Assembly (NCBI GenBank): GCA_016192205.1
Contig: JACPUP010000007.1
Coordinates: 1 to 21,441 of the forward strand
Length of the DNA: 21,441 bases
Direction: 5' to 3'
DNA from: Candidatus Kerfeldbacteria bacterium
Lineage (GTDB): Bacteria > Patescibacteriota > Patescibacteriia > SBBC01 > JACPUP01
Of this stretch, positions 6,766 to 13,710 are shown piece after piece (the first letter of the stretch is position 1; each line of letters starts with the position of its first letter). The translations under genes were made by a program, and so were the position numbers. The notes beneath the pieces were generated by a model. The model was not told the origin of the DNA. It ran no database searches and was given only the letters and a program-made list of their open reading frames with translations.

Positions 6766-6798
6766 GGGGTCGCGGACAACGCGACCCCTCATTCTTGT
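6766..6798 (+). terminator. Intrinsic terminator after the 83-residue gene
   Basis: GGGGTCGCG (6766-6774), loop GACAA, CGCGACCCC (6780-6788), then TCATTCTTGT. The 9-bp stem is perfect. The tail is interrupted but U-rich only on the plus strand. The stem may also stop mfd transcripts from the other side, where no U-tract follows. Confidence 0.65.
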
Positions 6799-6817
6799 AC
6801 GAAACCCGCCGCCCGGG

Positions 6818-9800
6818 TCAGTCCTTCGGTGCAGCCGGCTCTCGCTTGTCGTCCGCCATCACCGTAGCAAACCGCGCCAGTTCTTTCAACCAGTCCGCGC
6901 CGAGCTCGTGGACGTCAATTTTGATGACCTCGAGCGAGAAGTCCCAGGCTTGGTTGTGCTTGACCACCCGCTCAATGCGCTCCGGCGTCAAATCTTGGGC
7001 AAAGGTGACGACCATGCGGCGGCGCTCGACTGCGTCGATGGTGGTGGTGAGCAGCTGGATGCTCTTGATGTGCGCGCGCTGGCAGCGGATTTTGAGGTCG
7101 AGGAGCTTCAAGAGGTTCTCGACCATGGTCGGCAGTTTGCCGCTGGTCGCGCGCCTCATGAGTTCTTTCTTTTTAAACTCGTGGATTTCCTCTTTGGACT
7201 TCAACCTGGCCAGCAGCCGGTAGAGTTGGATGCGCTTGGCTTCTCTCGGCACGAGCGTGGGCGGAATGCCGACGGGAATCGGCAGGTCAATCGTCACCTC
7301 GAACGGCGCTTTTTGCGGGATGCCCGTGCGCAGTTCCTCCACGGCCTGGGCGAGCAGCCGCGTGTAGAGGTTCAAGCCCACGGCGGCAATGTGGCCGTGC
7401 TGGGCCTTACCGAGCAAGTTGCCGGTGCCGCGGATTTCCAAGTCCTTCAAGGCGAGCTGCAGGCCCGAGCCGAGGTCGCGGGCTTCGGCCAACGCCTTCA
7501 ACCGGCGCTTGGGCGACTCGGTCAGCTTCTCGGTGTGGTAGAGGAAGTAGGCGAAGGCCTGCCGCGAGCCGCGGCCGACCCGACCGCGCAATTGGTAGAG
7601 CTGGGACAGGCCGAATTTCTGCGCGTGGTCCACAATCATCGTGTTGACGTTGGGCAGGTCCAGGCCGTTTTCGATGATGGTTGAGCAGACGAGGATGTCG
7701 ATCTCGTGGTGGTCGAACTCCTCCATGGTTTTCGAGAGCTCGGCCTCGCCCATTTGGCCGTGGGCGTGGGCGACGCGCGCTTTGGGGAACACGTCGCGCA
7801 ATTTTTTCGCGGCCAGGGAAATCGTCTCGACGTTGTTGTAAACGTAGTAGACCTGGCCCTTGCGTTTGAGCTCGGCCGCGATCGCCTTTTGTACCAGCTC
7901 CTCAGCGTACGGTTTGATGGCCGTCTCAATCGGCAGCCGGCCCTCGGGCGGGGTTTCGATGACGGACAGGTCTTTGATGCCAGACAGCGCGAAGTTGAGC
8001 GTGCGCGGGATGGGCGTGGCCGAGAGCGTCAGCACGTGGACCTGGGTGCGGAGCTTCAAGAGCACTTCCTTGTGCCGGACGCCGAACCGCTGCTCCTCGT
8101 CGATGATGACCAGCCCGAGTTTTTTGAACCGGATGTCATCGGACAGCAAACGGTGCGTGCCAATGATGATATCGACCTCACCCACATTGAGTTTGGCCAC
8201 GGTCTTGGCCTGCTCCTCGTCGCTGCGGAAGCGCGAGAGCAGGTCGACCGTCACGGGGAATCCTTTCAGCCGCTCGCTGAACGTGTCAAAGTGCTGCTGG
8301 GTGAGGATGGTGGTGGGCGACAGCACGGCCACTTGCACGCCGTTCATGACTGCGCGGAAGGCTGCCCGAATGGCCACCTCGGTCTTGCCGAAGCCGACGT
8401 CGCCGCAGACGAGGCGGTCCATCGGCTTGTCCGATGAGAGTGCCGCCAGCACTTCCTGGATAGTTTTCTTTTGGTCGGGCGTTTCGTCGTACGGAAAGCT
8501 GTCAACGAGCCGCTTCTCGTCTGGCGTGACCTTGTCGAGCGCTGGCGCCTGGGCGAGCTCCCGCTGGGCATGGAGCGTCAGCAGCTCGCGCGCCACCTTC
8601 ATGGCGTCTTCCTTGATGCGGTTGGTGAGCTGCGTCCACGAGGCGCCGGACAGCCGGTGCAGCTTGGGGTTCGGCCCGCCGATGTACTTGGCAATCTTAT
8701 CCGCCGCGTCCACCGGCACGAACAGCTTGTCGCCCTCAGCGTACTCCAGCACGAAGTACTCGCGCTCATAGCCGTTCATCTGTTGCCGGATGAGCCCCTG
8801 GAACTTGCCGATGCCGTGGTCGAGGTGCACGACGAAATCGCCCGTCGAGATCTCCTGGAGCAACGCCATGTCCACGGACCTCACTCGCTCACCCGCATCT
8901 TCGAGCACTTTGAGCCCGAAAATTTCCTTGTCAGTGATGAAGAAGTTCTTGCCCGCCTCGGCCGAAAAACCCGCCAACGTCGAGAGCGTGTCAACCGTGA
9001 CTGGGTAGACGCTGACCGTGCCGGGCGCGGCCCCTAACCAGTCGAGCGGGTGCTTGGCCATGGTCGGCTGCAGGCCATTCGCTTTGAGGAACTGGAGCAT
9101 CCGCTCGCGGTCAATGGTGGCCACGAGCATCCGCCACCCGTCGCGGTGCATGGCGCCGACGTCTTTAGCAAAATCCTTCAGCCGATAGTGATAGAATTTG
9201 GCCGAGCGCAGGTCAAAGTTCGGCGCGTCTTCAGTTTCGAAAATCGAAAAGGTCAGCCGCCGGAACGCCTCAAGCCGTTTTTCAATGGTCGTCCACGACG
9301 GGTGGCTCTGTTGGAGCAGGTCGGGATCGGCGTAGACGAACAGGAGCGACTCGTGGAGGTAATCAAAGAGCGAGCCGGCCGCGCGGTCGACCTCAATTTC
9401 GAGCGGCAGGATGGTGAGGTGGGGAAGCGGTGAGCCAAGTTTTTTAGACAGCGGGTCAAGCGGGGCCACGAGCACGACCGTGTCGCCGTCGAACTCGATC
9501 CGGACGGCCGAATCCTGGTCGGGTGAGTAGATGTCGGTAATGCCGCCGCGGCGGGCATAGACTCCAGGCGTGTCAGCCGTGCGATCAGCCTCGTAGCCGT
9601 TGAGCGACAGGTGTTCGACGAGTTCCTGGGGCGAGAGTTTTGACCGGCTGCGCACCGTCAGCACTTTTTCGAGGAACGAGCCTTGGTCCGGCAGCCGCTG
9701 GTCGAACGCATCCAGCGAGAGGATGGCGATGCCCGGCCGGCCGCGGAGGAGGTGGTCGAGGATGACCGGCGTCGGGGTCTCGCCGAACACGCGGATGGGT

Positions 9801-10063
9801 ACGCCCGGTAGCCAGAACTTCAGCAAGCTCAAATGCGTGCGCGCTTCTTTCTCGTCGCGCACAAGCCAGACCAGGCTGGGCGCGCGGTCGAGGAGTTGCA
9901 TGGCTGCCAGGATGAGCGCTTTCTGGGCGGGTGACTCGGTGCCGCCGACGTGGACGGCGCGCGTCTCGGTCAAACGCTTCGCCAGAACCGGCGCTTTGGC
10001 CAACGGCAGCACTCCGTGCTGGGACGGGGCATGCGGCTGTTCGGGCTTTTTCGCGGCAGTCAT
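6818..10063 (-). CDS. mfd: Transcription-repair coupling factor Mfd
   Basis: A 1081-residue ATP-dependent translocase that pushes stalled RNA polymerase off DNA lesions and recruits UvrA. Domains in order: a UvrB-like N-terminal module (RRGGITDIY near 171-179), the RNA polymerase-interacting CarD-like domain (about 402-495, starting EISTGDFVVHLDHGIGKFQG), and a RecG-like helicase pair with Walker A GDVGFGKT (554-561), Walker B DEEQ (655-658), the TLSATPIPRTLNFA motif and QLRGRVGRGSRQAFAYF. A TRCF C-terminal domain follows. It is slightly shorter than the roughly 1150 residues of E. coli Mfd, mainly in the N-terminal part. ATG 10063 gives a poor ribosome binding site. It lies 218 bp downstream of pth, a gap that carries an oppositely directed candidate RNA. 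In many bacteria pth and mfd are neighbours. Confidence 0.97.
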   Translation of the reverse strand: MTAAKKPEQPHAPSQHGVLPLAKAPVLAKRLTETRAVHVGGTESPAQKALILAAMQLLDRAPSLVWLVRDEKEARTHLSLLKFWLPGVPIRVFGETPTPVILDHLLRGRPGIAILSLDAFDQRLPDQGSFLEKVLTVRSRSKLSPQELVEHLSLNGYEADRTADTPGVYARRGGITDIYSPDQDSAVRIEFDGDTVVLVAPLDPLSKKLGSPLPHLTILPLEIEVDRAAGSLFDYLHESLLFVYADPDLLQQSHPSWTTIEKRLEAFRRLTFSIFETEDAPNFDLRSAKFYHYRLKDFAKDVGAMHRDGWRMLVATIDRERMLQFLKANGLQPTMAKHPLDWLGAAPGTVSVYPVTVDTLSTLAGFSAEAGKNFFITDKEIFGLKVLEDAGERVRSVDMALLQEISTGDFVVHLDHGIGKFQGLIRQQMNGYEREYFVLEYAEGDKLFVPVDAADKIAKYIGGPNPKLHRLSGASWTQLTNRIKEDAMKVARELLTLHAQRELAQAPALDKVTPDEKRLVDSFPYDETPDQKKTIQEVLAALSSDKPMDRLVCGDVGFGKTEVAIRAAFRAVMNGVQVAVLSPTTILTQQHFDTFSERLKGFPVTVDLLSRFRSDEEQAKTVAKLNVGEVDIIIGTHRLLSDDIRFKKLGLVIIDEEQRFGVRHKEVLLKLRTQVHVLTLSATPIPRTLNFALSGIKDLSVIETPPEGRLPIETAIKPYAEELVQKAIAAELKRKGQVYYVYNNVETISLAAKKLRDVFPKARVAHAHGQMGEAELSKTMEEFDHHEIDILVCSTIIENGLDLPNVNTMIVDHAQKFGLSQLYQLRGRVGRGSRQAFAYFLYHTEKLTESPKRRLKALAEARDLGSGLQLALKDLEIRGTGNLLGKAQHGHIAAVGLNLYTRLLAQAVEELRTGIPQKAPFEVTIDLPIPVGIPPTLVPREAKRIQLYRLLARLKSKEEIHEFKKKELMRRATSGKLPTMVENLLKLLDLKIRCQRAHIKSIQLLTTTIDAVERRRMVVTFAQDLTPERIERVVKHNQAWDFSLEVIKIDVHELGADWLKELARFATVMADDKREPAAPKD

Positions 10064-10086
10064 AGGGGTCGAGATGTGGGAGGGTC

Positions 10087-10115
10087 TTGACAGGTTGGGA
10101 GGGCGATGGTAGGAT
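10087..10115 (+). promoter_or_regulatory. Promoter of the candidate small RNA
   Basis: TTGACA (10087-10092), exactly 17 bp, TAGGAT (10110-10115). It points away from mfd, into the mfd-pth gap, where the plus strand has no protein gene. Predicted start is about 10121-10123, just before the first paired bases of the RNA fold. Confidence 0.65.
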
Positions 10116-10120
10116 GGCTG

Positions 10121-10260
10121 GCTGTAGTCTTTCGGGTCCTACCTATCAGTTTGGTGTTTTGGGCAACCCCTCCTAGTCCAGAACACCGTCAAGTCAAGGT
10201 TGATCACTTCTGTGGTTTGCCTTGCACTGGTAGGTAGTACTCGGACGGGCTACGCTCGTA
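10121..10260 (+). ncRNA. Candidate structured small RNA, three-way junction
   Basis: No family recognised. P1: CTACCTATCAG (10139-10149) with CTGGTAGGTAG (10227-10237), 11 bp. Inside it, P2: GGTGTTTTGG (10153-10162) with CCAGAACACC (10178-10187), 10 bp with a 15-nt loop. P3: CAAGG (10195-10199) with CCTTG (10220-10224) and ATCAC (10203-10207) with GTGGT (10212-10216), separated by a symmetric TTG/TTG internal loop and capped by TTCT. Just 3' of P1, P4: ACGGGC (10245-10250) with GCTCGT (10254-10259), loop TAC. Each of P1, P2, P3 and P4 contains one G.U pair valid only if the plus strand is transcribed. GTAG (10124-10127) can also pair with CTAC (10250-10253), in competition with P4. The P2 loop exposes CCUCCU (10169-10174). 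The 3' end is uncertain because no U-tract follows P4. Transcription would run toward the 3' end of pth as antisense. It lacks the hallmark motifs of 5S rRNA, SRP RNA, tmRNA, RNase P RNA and 6S RNA. Confidence 0.6.
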
Positions 10261-10281
10261 TTGGAGTGGTTTCCTCAATCA

Positions 10282-10881
10282 TCAGGAGTCGCGTGGCTGC
10301 CGCTCTCCTTTTACGTTGAACGCGTTCATTGCAGCTGGGAAGCCGTCATCGAGGCCGCGCAGGAGCGCGTCCGCCGCAGACTGGATGATGGCTGGTAGCA
10401 AGTTGCGTCCGTTGGCTGACAGCCGCTGCAGCACATACGCTGCGCCGTCAAAGCGCCCAGGTTTGTGCGCTGGCCCTATGCCGATGCGCAGCCTCGGGAA
10501 CGCGTTCGAACCGAGCGCTGTCACGAGTGAATCAAGACCGTGGTGCCCGCCGGACGAGCCGCGTTCGCGCAGCCGCAACCGGCCGAACGGCAGGTCGAGG
10601 TCATCCACCACGACCCAGAGACGCAAGAGTGGAAGGCGTTTCGCGCGGACCAAGCTGGCGACGGGCGGTCCGGAACGGTTCATGAATGTCTGTGGTTTGG
10701 CAAGGAGCACGCGGTGGTGTCCGCGTCTCGCCTCAGCCAGGAGCAGGGTACCGTTGCCAGCCTTCCGCCAGTCAGCTCCCAGCACGCCAGCCAATGCGTC
10801 AACGGCGAGAAAACCAAGGTTATGTCGGGTCTCATGGAACCGACGGCCCGGGTTGCCGAGTCCGACGATGAGCGTGGTCAT
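10282..10881 (-). CDS. pth: Peptidyl-tRNA hydrolase
   Basis: A 199-residue enzyme that frees tRNA from prematurely released peptidyl-tRNA. It aligns without gaps to the E. coli numbering of the active site: Asn10 in GLGNPG, His20 in TRHNLGF, Asn68 in PQTFMNRSG, Asp93 in VVDDLDLPFG and His113 in SSGGHHGLDS. The position matching E. coli Asn114 is His114 here, an unusual change next to a substrate-contacting residue. ATG 10881 (MTTLIVGLGNPG) is the family start; an upstream in-frame start at 11010 would add 43 residues lying inside the preceding gene. It begins 10 bp after the LCP gene stop, so the two are co-transcribed and probably coupled. Confidence 0.95.
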   Translation of the reverse strand: MTTLIVGLGNPGRRFHETRHNLGFLAVDALAGVLGADWRKAGNGTLLLAEARRGHHRVLLAKPQTFMNRSGPPVASLVRAKRLPLLRLWVVVDDLDLPFGRLRLRERGSSGGHHGLDSLVTALGSNAFPRLRIGIGPAHKPGRFDGAAYVLQRLSANGRNLLPAIIQSAADALLRGLDDGFPAAMNAFNVKGERQPRDS

Positions 10882-10891
10882 GTGCGGCGAG

Positions 10892-12313
10892 CTAGGAACG
10901 GCTGGCAGCAGTGGAGGAAGTCGCGGCGGTTTGGGTTTCGCCGAGGAGAATGAGGAAGTCGATCTCTTTGTCAGCCAGCACCGCGGTGATGGCGTTGGGC
11001 AGCGGAGCACTTACGCCGCTCACGTCAGCCAGCGACCCGAGGGATTTGAGGGTATACCCGCTCGTCAGGACATCGCGACTGTTCGGCTTCCCGCCGCGGG
11101 TGAGGTCGTAGACGACCGTGGTCTGCTCGATGGCCTCGGTGGTGGGGATGCGCACCACGGTTGCGCCGTAGACTCCGAACTCGCTCGCGAGTTGTTCAAC
11201 AATCGCCCGCGTCTTGGTCGTGTGGGTGATGGCGACGCGAGGCGCTTCGTCTTCAATCGCTTGCAGCTGGAAGAGGTGTTGGGCGAGCGTGTGGATTTCA
11301 TGGTAGTCGCCACTGCGCGGGACCAGGAGGTATGCGCCATCAATGCCGGCTTCGCTCTTGAGCAGGCCGAGCGGTGAATCATCGAGGACGCGATTCACGG
11401 CAATGTCCGCCCCCCGCGTCAGTTCGGCCAAGCGCAGCATCTCCTGCAGTTCGAGGTTCGTGCGCGTGTGGTCGCCGAACGTACCGAGGACGAGCCCGAG
11501 CCGCTGCGGGTTCGTCAGCAGCGAGAGGGAGAGCAGTCTGCTCTTGAGCGCGCTCAACACTTTCTGCTGGCGGGCCGCGCGGGCAAAGTCCGACCCTTCG
11601 CCGTTGTTTCCCTTGCGGGAGCGGACGAACTTCAAGGCCGTGTCGCCGCCCATCACCTGGGTGCCGGCGACGAAGCTCACGGTCTGGTAGCCGAAGGTGG
11701 TGGTCGGGTAGAGCGGATCGCTGAACGTTCGCTCGACCGTAATCTCCAGGCCGCCCACGTCGTCAATGAGTTTTTCAAAACCCGCAAAGTCAACGCGGGC
11801 GAAGTAGTGGATGGGCATGCCCGTCACGTCGCTGACGACTTTGGCACTCAACGCCTCGCCGCCGCCCGGGTAGTCGAGGTCGCGGCCAACGGCATTGGCC
11901 GTGTTCATCTTCCGCCACTCGCCGTTCGGCAGTTCCACGGCCAGGTCGCGCGGAATGGACAGGAGGGCGATCTGCTTCGTCGAGGGTTTGAGACTGACGA
12001 CCATGACCGTGTCAGTCAAATACGGGCCTTCGTGGCCAGCGCCGCCCATGCCGAGCAGCAGAATGTTCACCCGATCTTCGGCCTCGCCCTGGATCGGTTC
12101 ATCGCGGTTGGTCACGAGCCGCTTGAGTTGGGCGAAGAACGACTGGTTGGTGATTTTGGCGATCGAGCTGCCCGATGCCGCCAGGGTGGCGACCCCCACG
12201 GTCAAAACCGCGAGCACGAGGAACAAGGACAGCAACCCAAAGTGCGATCGGTATCGCCGCGTGGGCTGCTGCCCGCTCGGGGTGCCCGCAAAATTCACCG
12301 CGTCAGGCGTCAT
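10892..12313 (-). CDS. LytR-CpsA-Psr family cell-envelope protein
   Basis: A 473-residue membrane-anchored protein of the LCP family, enzymes that transfer undecaprenyl-phosphate-linked glycopolymers to the cell wall. A short cytoplasmic tail with basic residues is followed by one transmembrane helix (about 25-46). The extracellular LCP domain starts with RVNILLLGMGG (about 81-91) and shows the family arginines and aspartates in YLTDTVMVVSL, LLSIPRDLAV and FVRSRKGNNGEGSDFARAARQQ. The last 120 or so residues match a LytR_C domain (AIVEQLASEFGVYGATVVRI). The C-terminus is Ser/Thr/Ala-rich. It starts 16 bp after the glycosyltransferase stop and has its own likely promoter inside that gene's end. 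With the glycosyltransferase, this suggests a surface polysaccharide pathway. Confidence 0.93.
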   Translation of the reverse strand: MTPDAVNFAGTPSGQQPTRRYRSHFGLLSLFLVLAVLTVGVATLAASGSSIAKITNQSFFAQLKRLVTNRDEPIQGEAEDRVNILLLGMGGAGHEGPYLTDTVMVVSLKPSTKQIALLSIPRDLAVELPNGEWRKMNTANAVGRDLDYPGGGEALSAKVVSDVTGMPIHYFARVDFAGFEKLIDDVGGLEITVERTFSDPLYPTTTFGYQTVSFVAGTQVMGGDTALKFVRSRKGNNGEGSDFARAARQQKVLSALKSRLLSLSLLTNPQRLGLVLGTFGDHTRTNLELQEMLRLAELTRGADIAVNRVLDDSPLGLLKSEAGIDGAYLLVPRSGDYHEIHTLAQHLFQLQAIEDEAPRVAITHTTKTRAIVEQLASEFGVYGATVVRIPTTEAIEQTTVVYDLTRGGKPNSRDVLTSGYTLKSLGSLADVSGVSAPLPNAITAVLADKEIDFLILLGETQTAATSSTAASRS

Positions 12314-12329
12314 GGCAGTCAGCGTGTCT

Positions 12330-13346
12330 TTAGGGAAGTATACGCTCTTTCCTCGGAATGGGCAAGGGGTTTGCCGCTACCTGGGTGGGCAGTGCGGGCA
12401 ATGCTTCAGCTGCCACGGCCGTGAGGAGCTGCCGCTGGGCTCGGAGCGAGGCAGCGCGATCCTCAATCGGCGTACCGAAGAAACGGTGCAGGAGTCCCAG
12501 GCTCGTGAACCCCAGCAGCGCTGCGTCGAGCGTTAGCAACACACCCTTGACCAACCAGGTGACCGGCGCGGGTCGGAACGAGCGGACGAATGCGATGAAT
12601 GATACCTGGTAGAAGGTCTTGAGCAGGTAGGGGTCAATGCGGCGAACCGTCTTGCCGCCGACGTGCTGCACACGCACGCTCGACACAAGTTGCACGCGCC
12701 ACCGGTGAGCAGTTAGCCGCTTGGCCAGGTCCGCATCATTGAAGTGGATGGGGAAGCGGTCAGCGTCGAATAAGCCGCCACTGTCCTCAATGGCCCGGCG
12801 CCGCAGCAGCAGGCAGGCCGCCGCCGGTTCCTCGACAGTCTGATTGCGCGACAGATCGTCATCGAGCATGAGGTAGGCCCGCGCCCAGGGATTGCCTGGC
12901 CAGAGGCCGCCGTTATGCAGCATGGTGCCCAGCAGCCGCAGGACGGTCGCCCGTCGCCGGTGGTAGCCGTATTGGGTCGAACCATCCTCGTTGAGCAGGG
13001 TCGGGATGGTACCGCCGAGCGTTGCGTCAGCCCGCAGCGGCGCCAGGAGTTGGTCAACGTCGCTGGGCCGGAGCACCGCGTCGTTGTTGAGGAGCAGGAT
13101 GAACTCACCAGTGGCCTGGGCGAAGGCTTGGTTGTTTGCCTCGGCGAACCCACGGTTCTCGCGGTTCTCCATCAGCCGGACGCTGGGGGAGGAATCGCGC
13201 GCGAACTGTGCTGAGCCGTCGGTCGAGCCGTTGTCCACCACGATGACCTCGGCCTCGATACCATTGAGGGCGGGCAGGAGTGCGGCCAGGCACGACGCCA
13301 GCGCGTCGCGTGTATTCCAGTTCACGATGAGGACGGAGAGGAGCAT
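12330..13346 (-). CDS. GT2 family glycosyltransferase, WbbL-like
   Basis: A 338-residue inverting glycosyltransferase of the GT-A fold, similar in layout to rhamnosyltransferases acting on lipid-linked glycans. Visible motifs: LLSVLIVNWNTRDAL at the N-terminus, VIVVDNGSTDGS for the nucleotide-binding strand, NRGFAEANNQ, LLNNDAVL (the DxD-equivalent metal site), and FNDADLAKRL near residue 220, which normally holds the catalytic base. A hydrophobic stretch (about 262-288) near the C-terminus suggests membrane association. The sugar cannot be told from sequence. It is the first gene of the minus-strand run with the LCP gene and pth, and its promoter puts the transcript start at or within 2 nt of the ATG; no ribosome binding site is present. 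Confidence 0.93.
   Translation of the reverse strand: MLLSVLIVNWNTRDALASCLAALLPALNGIEAEVIVVDNGSTDGSAQFARDSSPSVRLMENRENRGFAEANNQAFAQATGEFILLLNNDAVLRPSDVDQLLAPLRADATLGGTIPTLLNEDGSTQYGYHRRRATVLRLLGTMLHNGGLWPGNPWARAYLMLDDDLSRNQTVEEPAAACLLLRRRAIEDSGGLFDADRFPIHFNDADLAKRLTAHRWRVQLVSSVRVQHVGGKTVRRIDPYLLKTFYQVSFIAFVRSFRPAPVTWLVKGVLLTLDAALLGFTSLGLLHRFFGTPIEDRAASLRAQRQLLTAVAAEALPALPTQVAANPLPIPRKERILP
12337..12365 (-). promoter_or_regulatory. Internal promoter for the LCP gene
   Basis: Minus strand TTGCCC (12360-12365), 17 bp, TATACT (12337-12342), overlapping the last codons of the glycosyltransferase gene. Predicted start is near 12330, giving a leader of about 17 nt without a clear Shine-Dalgarno site. 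Confidence 0.5.
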
Positions 13347-13354
13347 GCAGCTAG

Positions 13355-13383
13355 AGGGTAGAGGGTGGAGGGGAAAGGGTCAA
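13355..13383 (-). promoter_or_regulatory. Glycosyltransferase promoter, leaderless
   Basis: Minus strand TTGACC (13378-13383), 17 bp, TACCCT (13355-13360). Only eight bases lie between the -10 box and ATG 13346, so transcription should begin at or within 2 nt of the start codon. Confidence 0.6.
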
Positions 13384-13443
13384 AGACCGGAGGTTGTGGG
13401 TCGTTATCGGAGGCGCGGAAATCCGAGCGACACTTTCTCTTAC

Positions 13444-13472
13444 TTGAAATCAGCCCTTTTTCCTGCTATACT
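13444..13472 (+). promoter_or_regulatory. tRNA-Val promoter
   Basis: TTGAAA (13444-13449), 17 bp, TATACT (13467-13472). Predicted start is near 13479, about 30 nt upstream of the mature tRNA 5' end. It is the best match to the sigma-70 consensus in the window and may also drive lepB and the genes beyond. Confidence 0.7.
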
Positions 13473-13509
13473 TCGTCTGCTTTTTGCTTGTCTTAGCCTA
13501 TATCCGTGA

Positions 13510-13586
13510 GGGCGATTAGCTCAGCTGGTTAGAGCGCTATCCTCACACGATAGAGGTCGCTGGTTCGAATCCAGCATCGCCCACCA
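13510..13586 (+). tRNA. tRNA-Val (anticodon CAC)
   Basis: A 77-nt cloverleaf with every stem paired: acceptor GGGCGAT/ATCGCCC, D stem GCTC/GAGC, anticodon stem CTATC/GATAG with loop CTCACAC, T stem GCTGG/CCAGC with loop TTCGAAT, discriminator A, and an encoded CCA end. Anticodon CAC reads GUG valine codons. Its last two bases are also the first two of a long palindromic element that follows directly. Confidence 0.97.
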
Positions 13587-13653
13587 TGGACCACTCGCTC
13601 CGCTCGGGTCCATGGCAAGCCGTCAGGGCTTGCCGCGGAGTGAGTGGTCCATG
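13584..13653. repeat. Palindromic element abutting the tRNA 3' end
   Basis: The outer arms 13585-13603 and 13635-13653 are inverted repeats of 19 bp with one mismatch. Inside lies a perfect hairpin GGCAAGCC (13614-13621), loop GTCAG, GGCTTGCC (13627-13634). CCATGGACC (13584-13592) can instead pair with GGTCCATGG (13607-13615), giving a switch between one long and two short hairpins. There is no U-tract, so it is not a standard terminator. It could be a miniature repeat element, a processing signal or an attachment-site relic. Confidence 0.8.
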
Positions 13654-13686
13654 CCCTGTACCGGAACGACGCGACAGGTATAGGGC
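13653..13686 (+). promoter_or_regulatory. Hairpin in the lepB leader
   Basis: GCCCTGTACC (13653-13662) pairs with GGTATAGGGC (13677-13686), ten pairs with one G.U, and a 14-nt loop. It starts at the last base of the palindromic element and ends 24 nt before the lepB ATG. It may affect lepB expression; no known riboswitch is recognised. Confidence 0.4.
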
Positions 13687-13710
13687 AAATCCGCAGACTC
13701 TCTATAACCC

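Larger units (their letters stand above)
13347..13509. other. Divergent promoter region between GT2 and tRNA-Val
   Basis: There is no gene here. It holds the minus-strand glycosyltransferase promoter on its left and the plus-strand tRNA promoter on its right. The middle (13384-13443) shows no further structure I can support. Confidence 0.7.

Noticed and set aside
6804..6818. Terminator of mfd
   Set aside because: ACCCG/CGGGT forms only a 5-bp stem followed by TTTCG and touches the stop codon; too weak to list as a terminator.
10121..10260. 5S rRNA as an explanation of the three-way junction
   Set aside because: The overall shape is similar, but the conserved CCGAAC loop and usual helix sizes are absent.
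13701..13710. TATAAC as a -10 box for lepB
   Set aside because: It lies two bases before the ATG, so the start would fall inside the gene, and no -35 box is present at the right distance.
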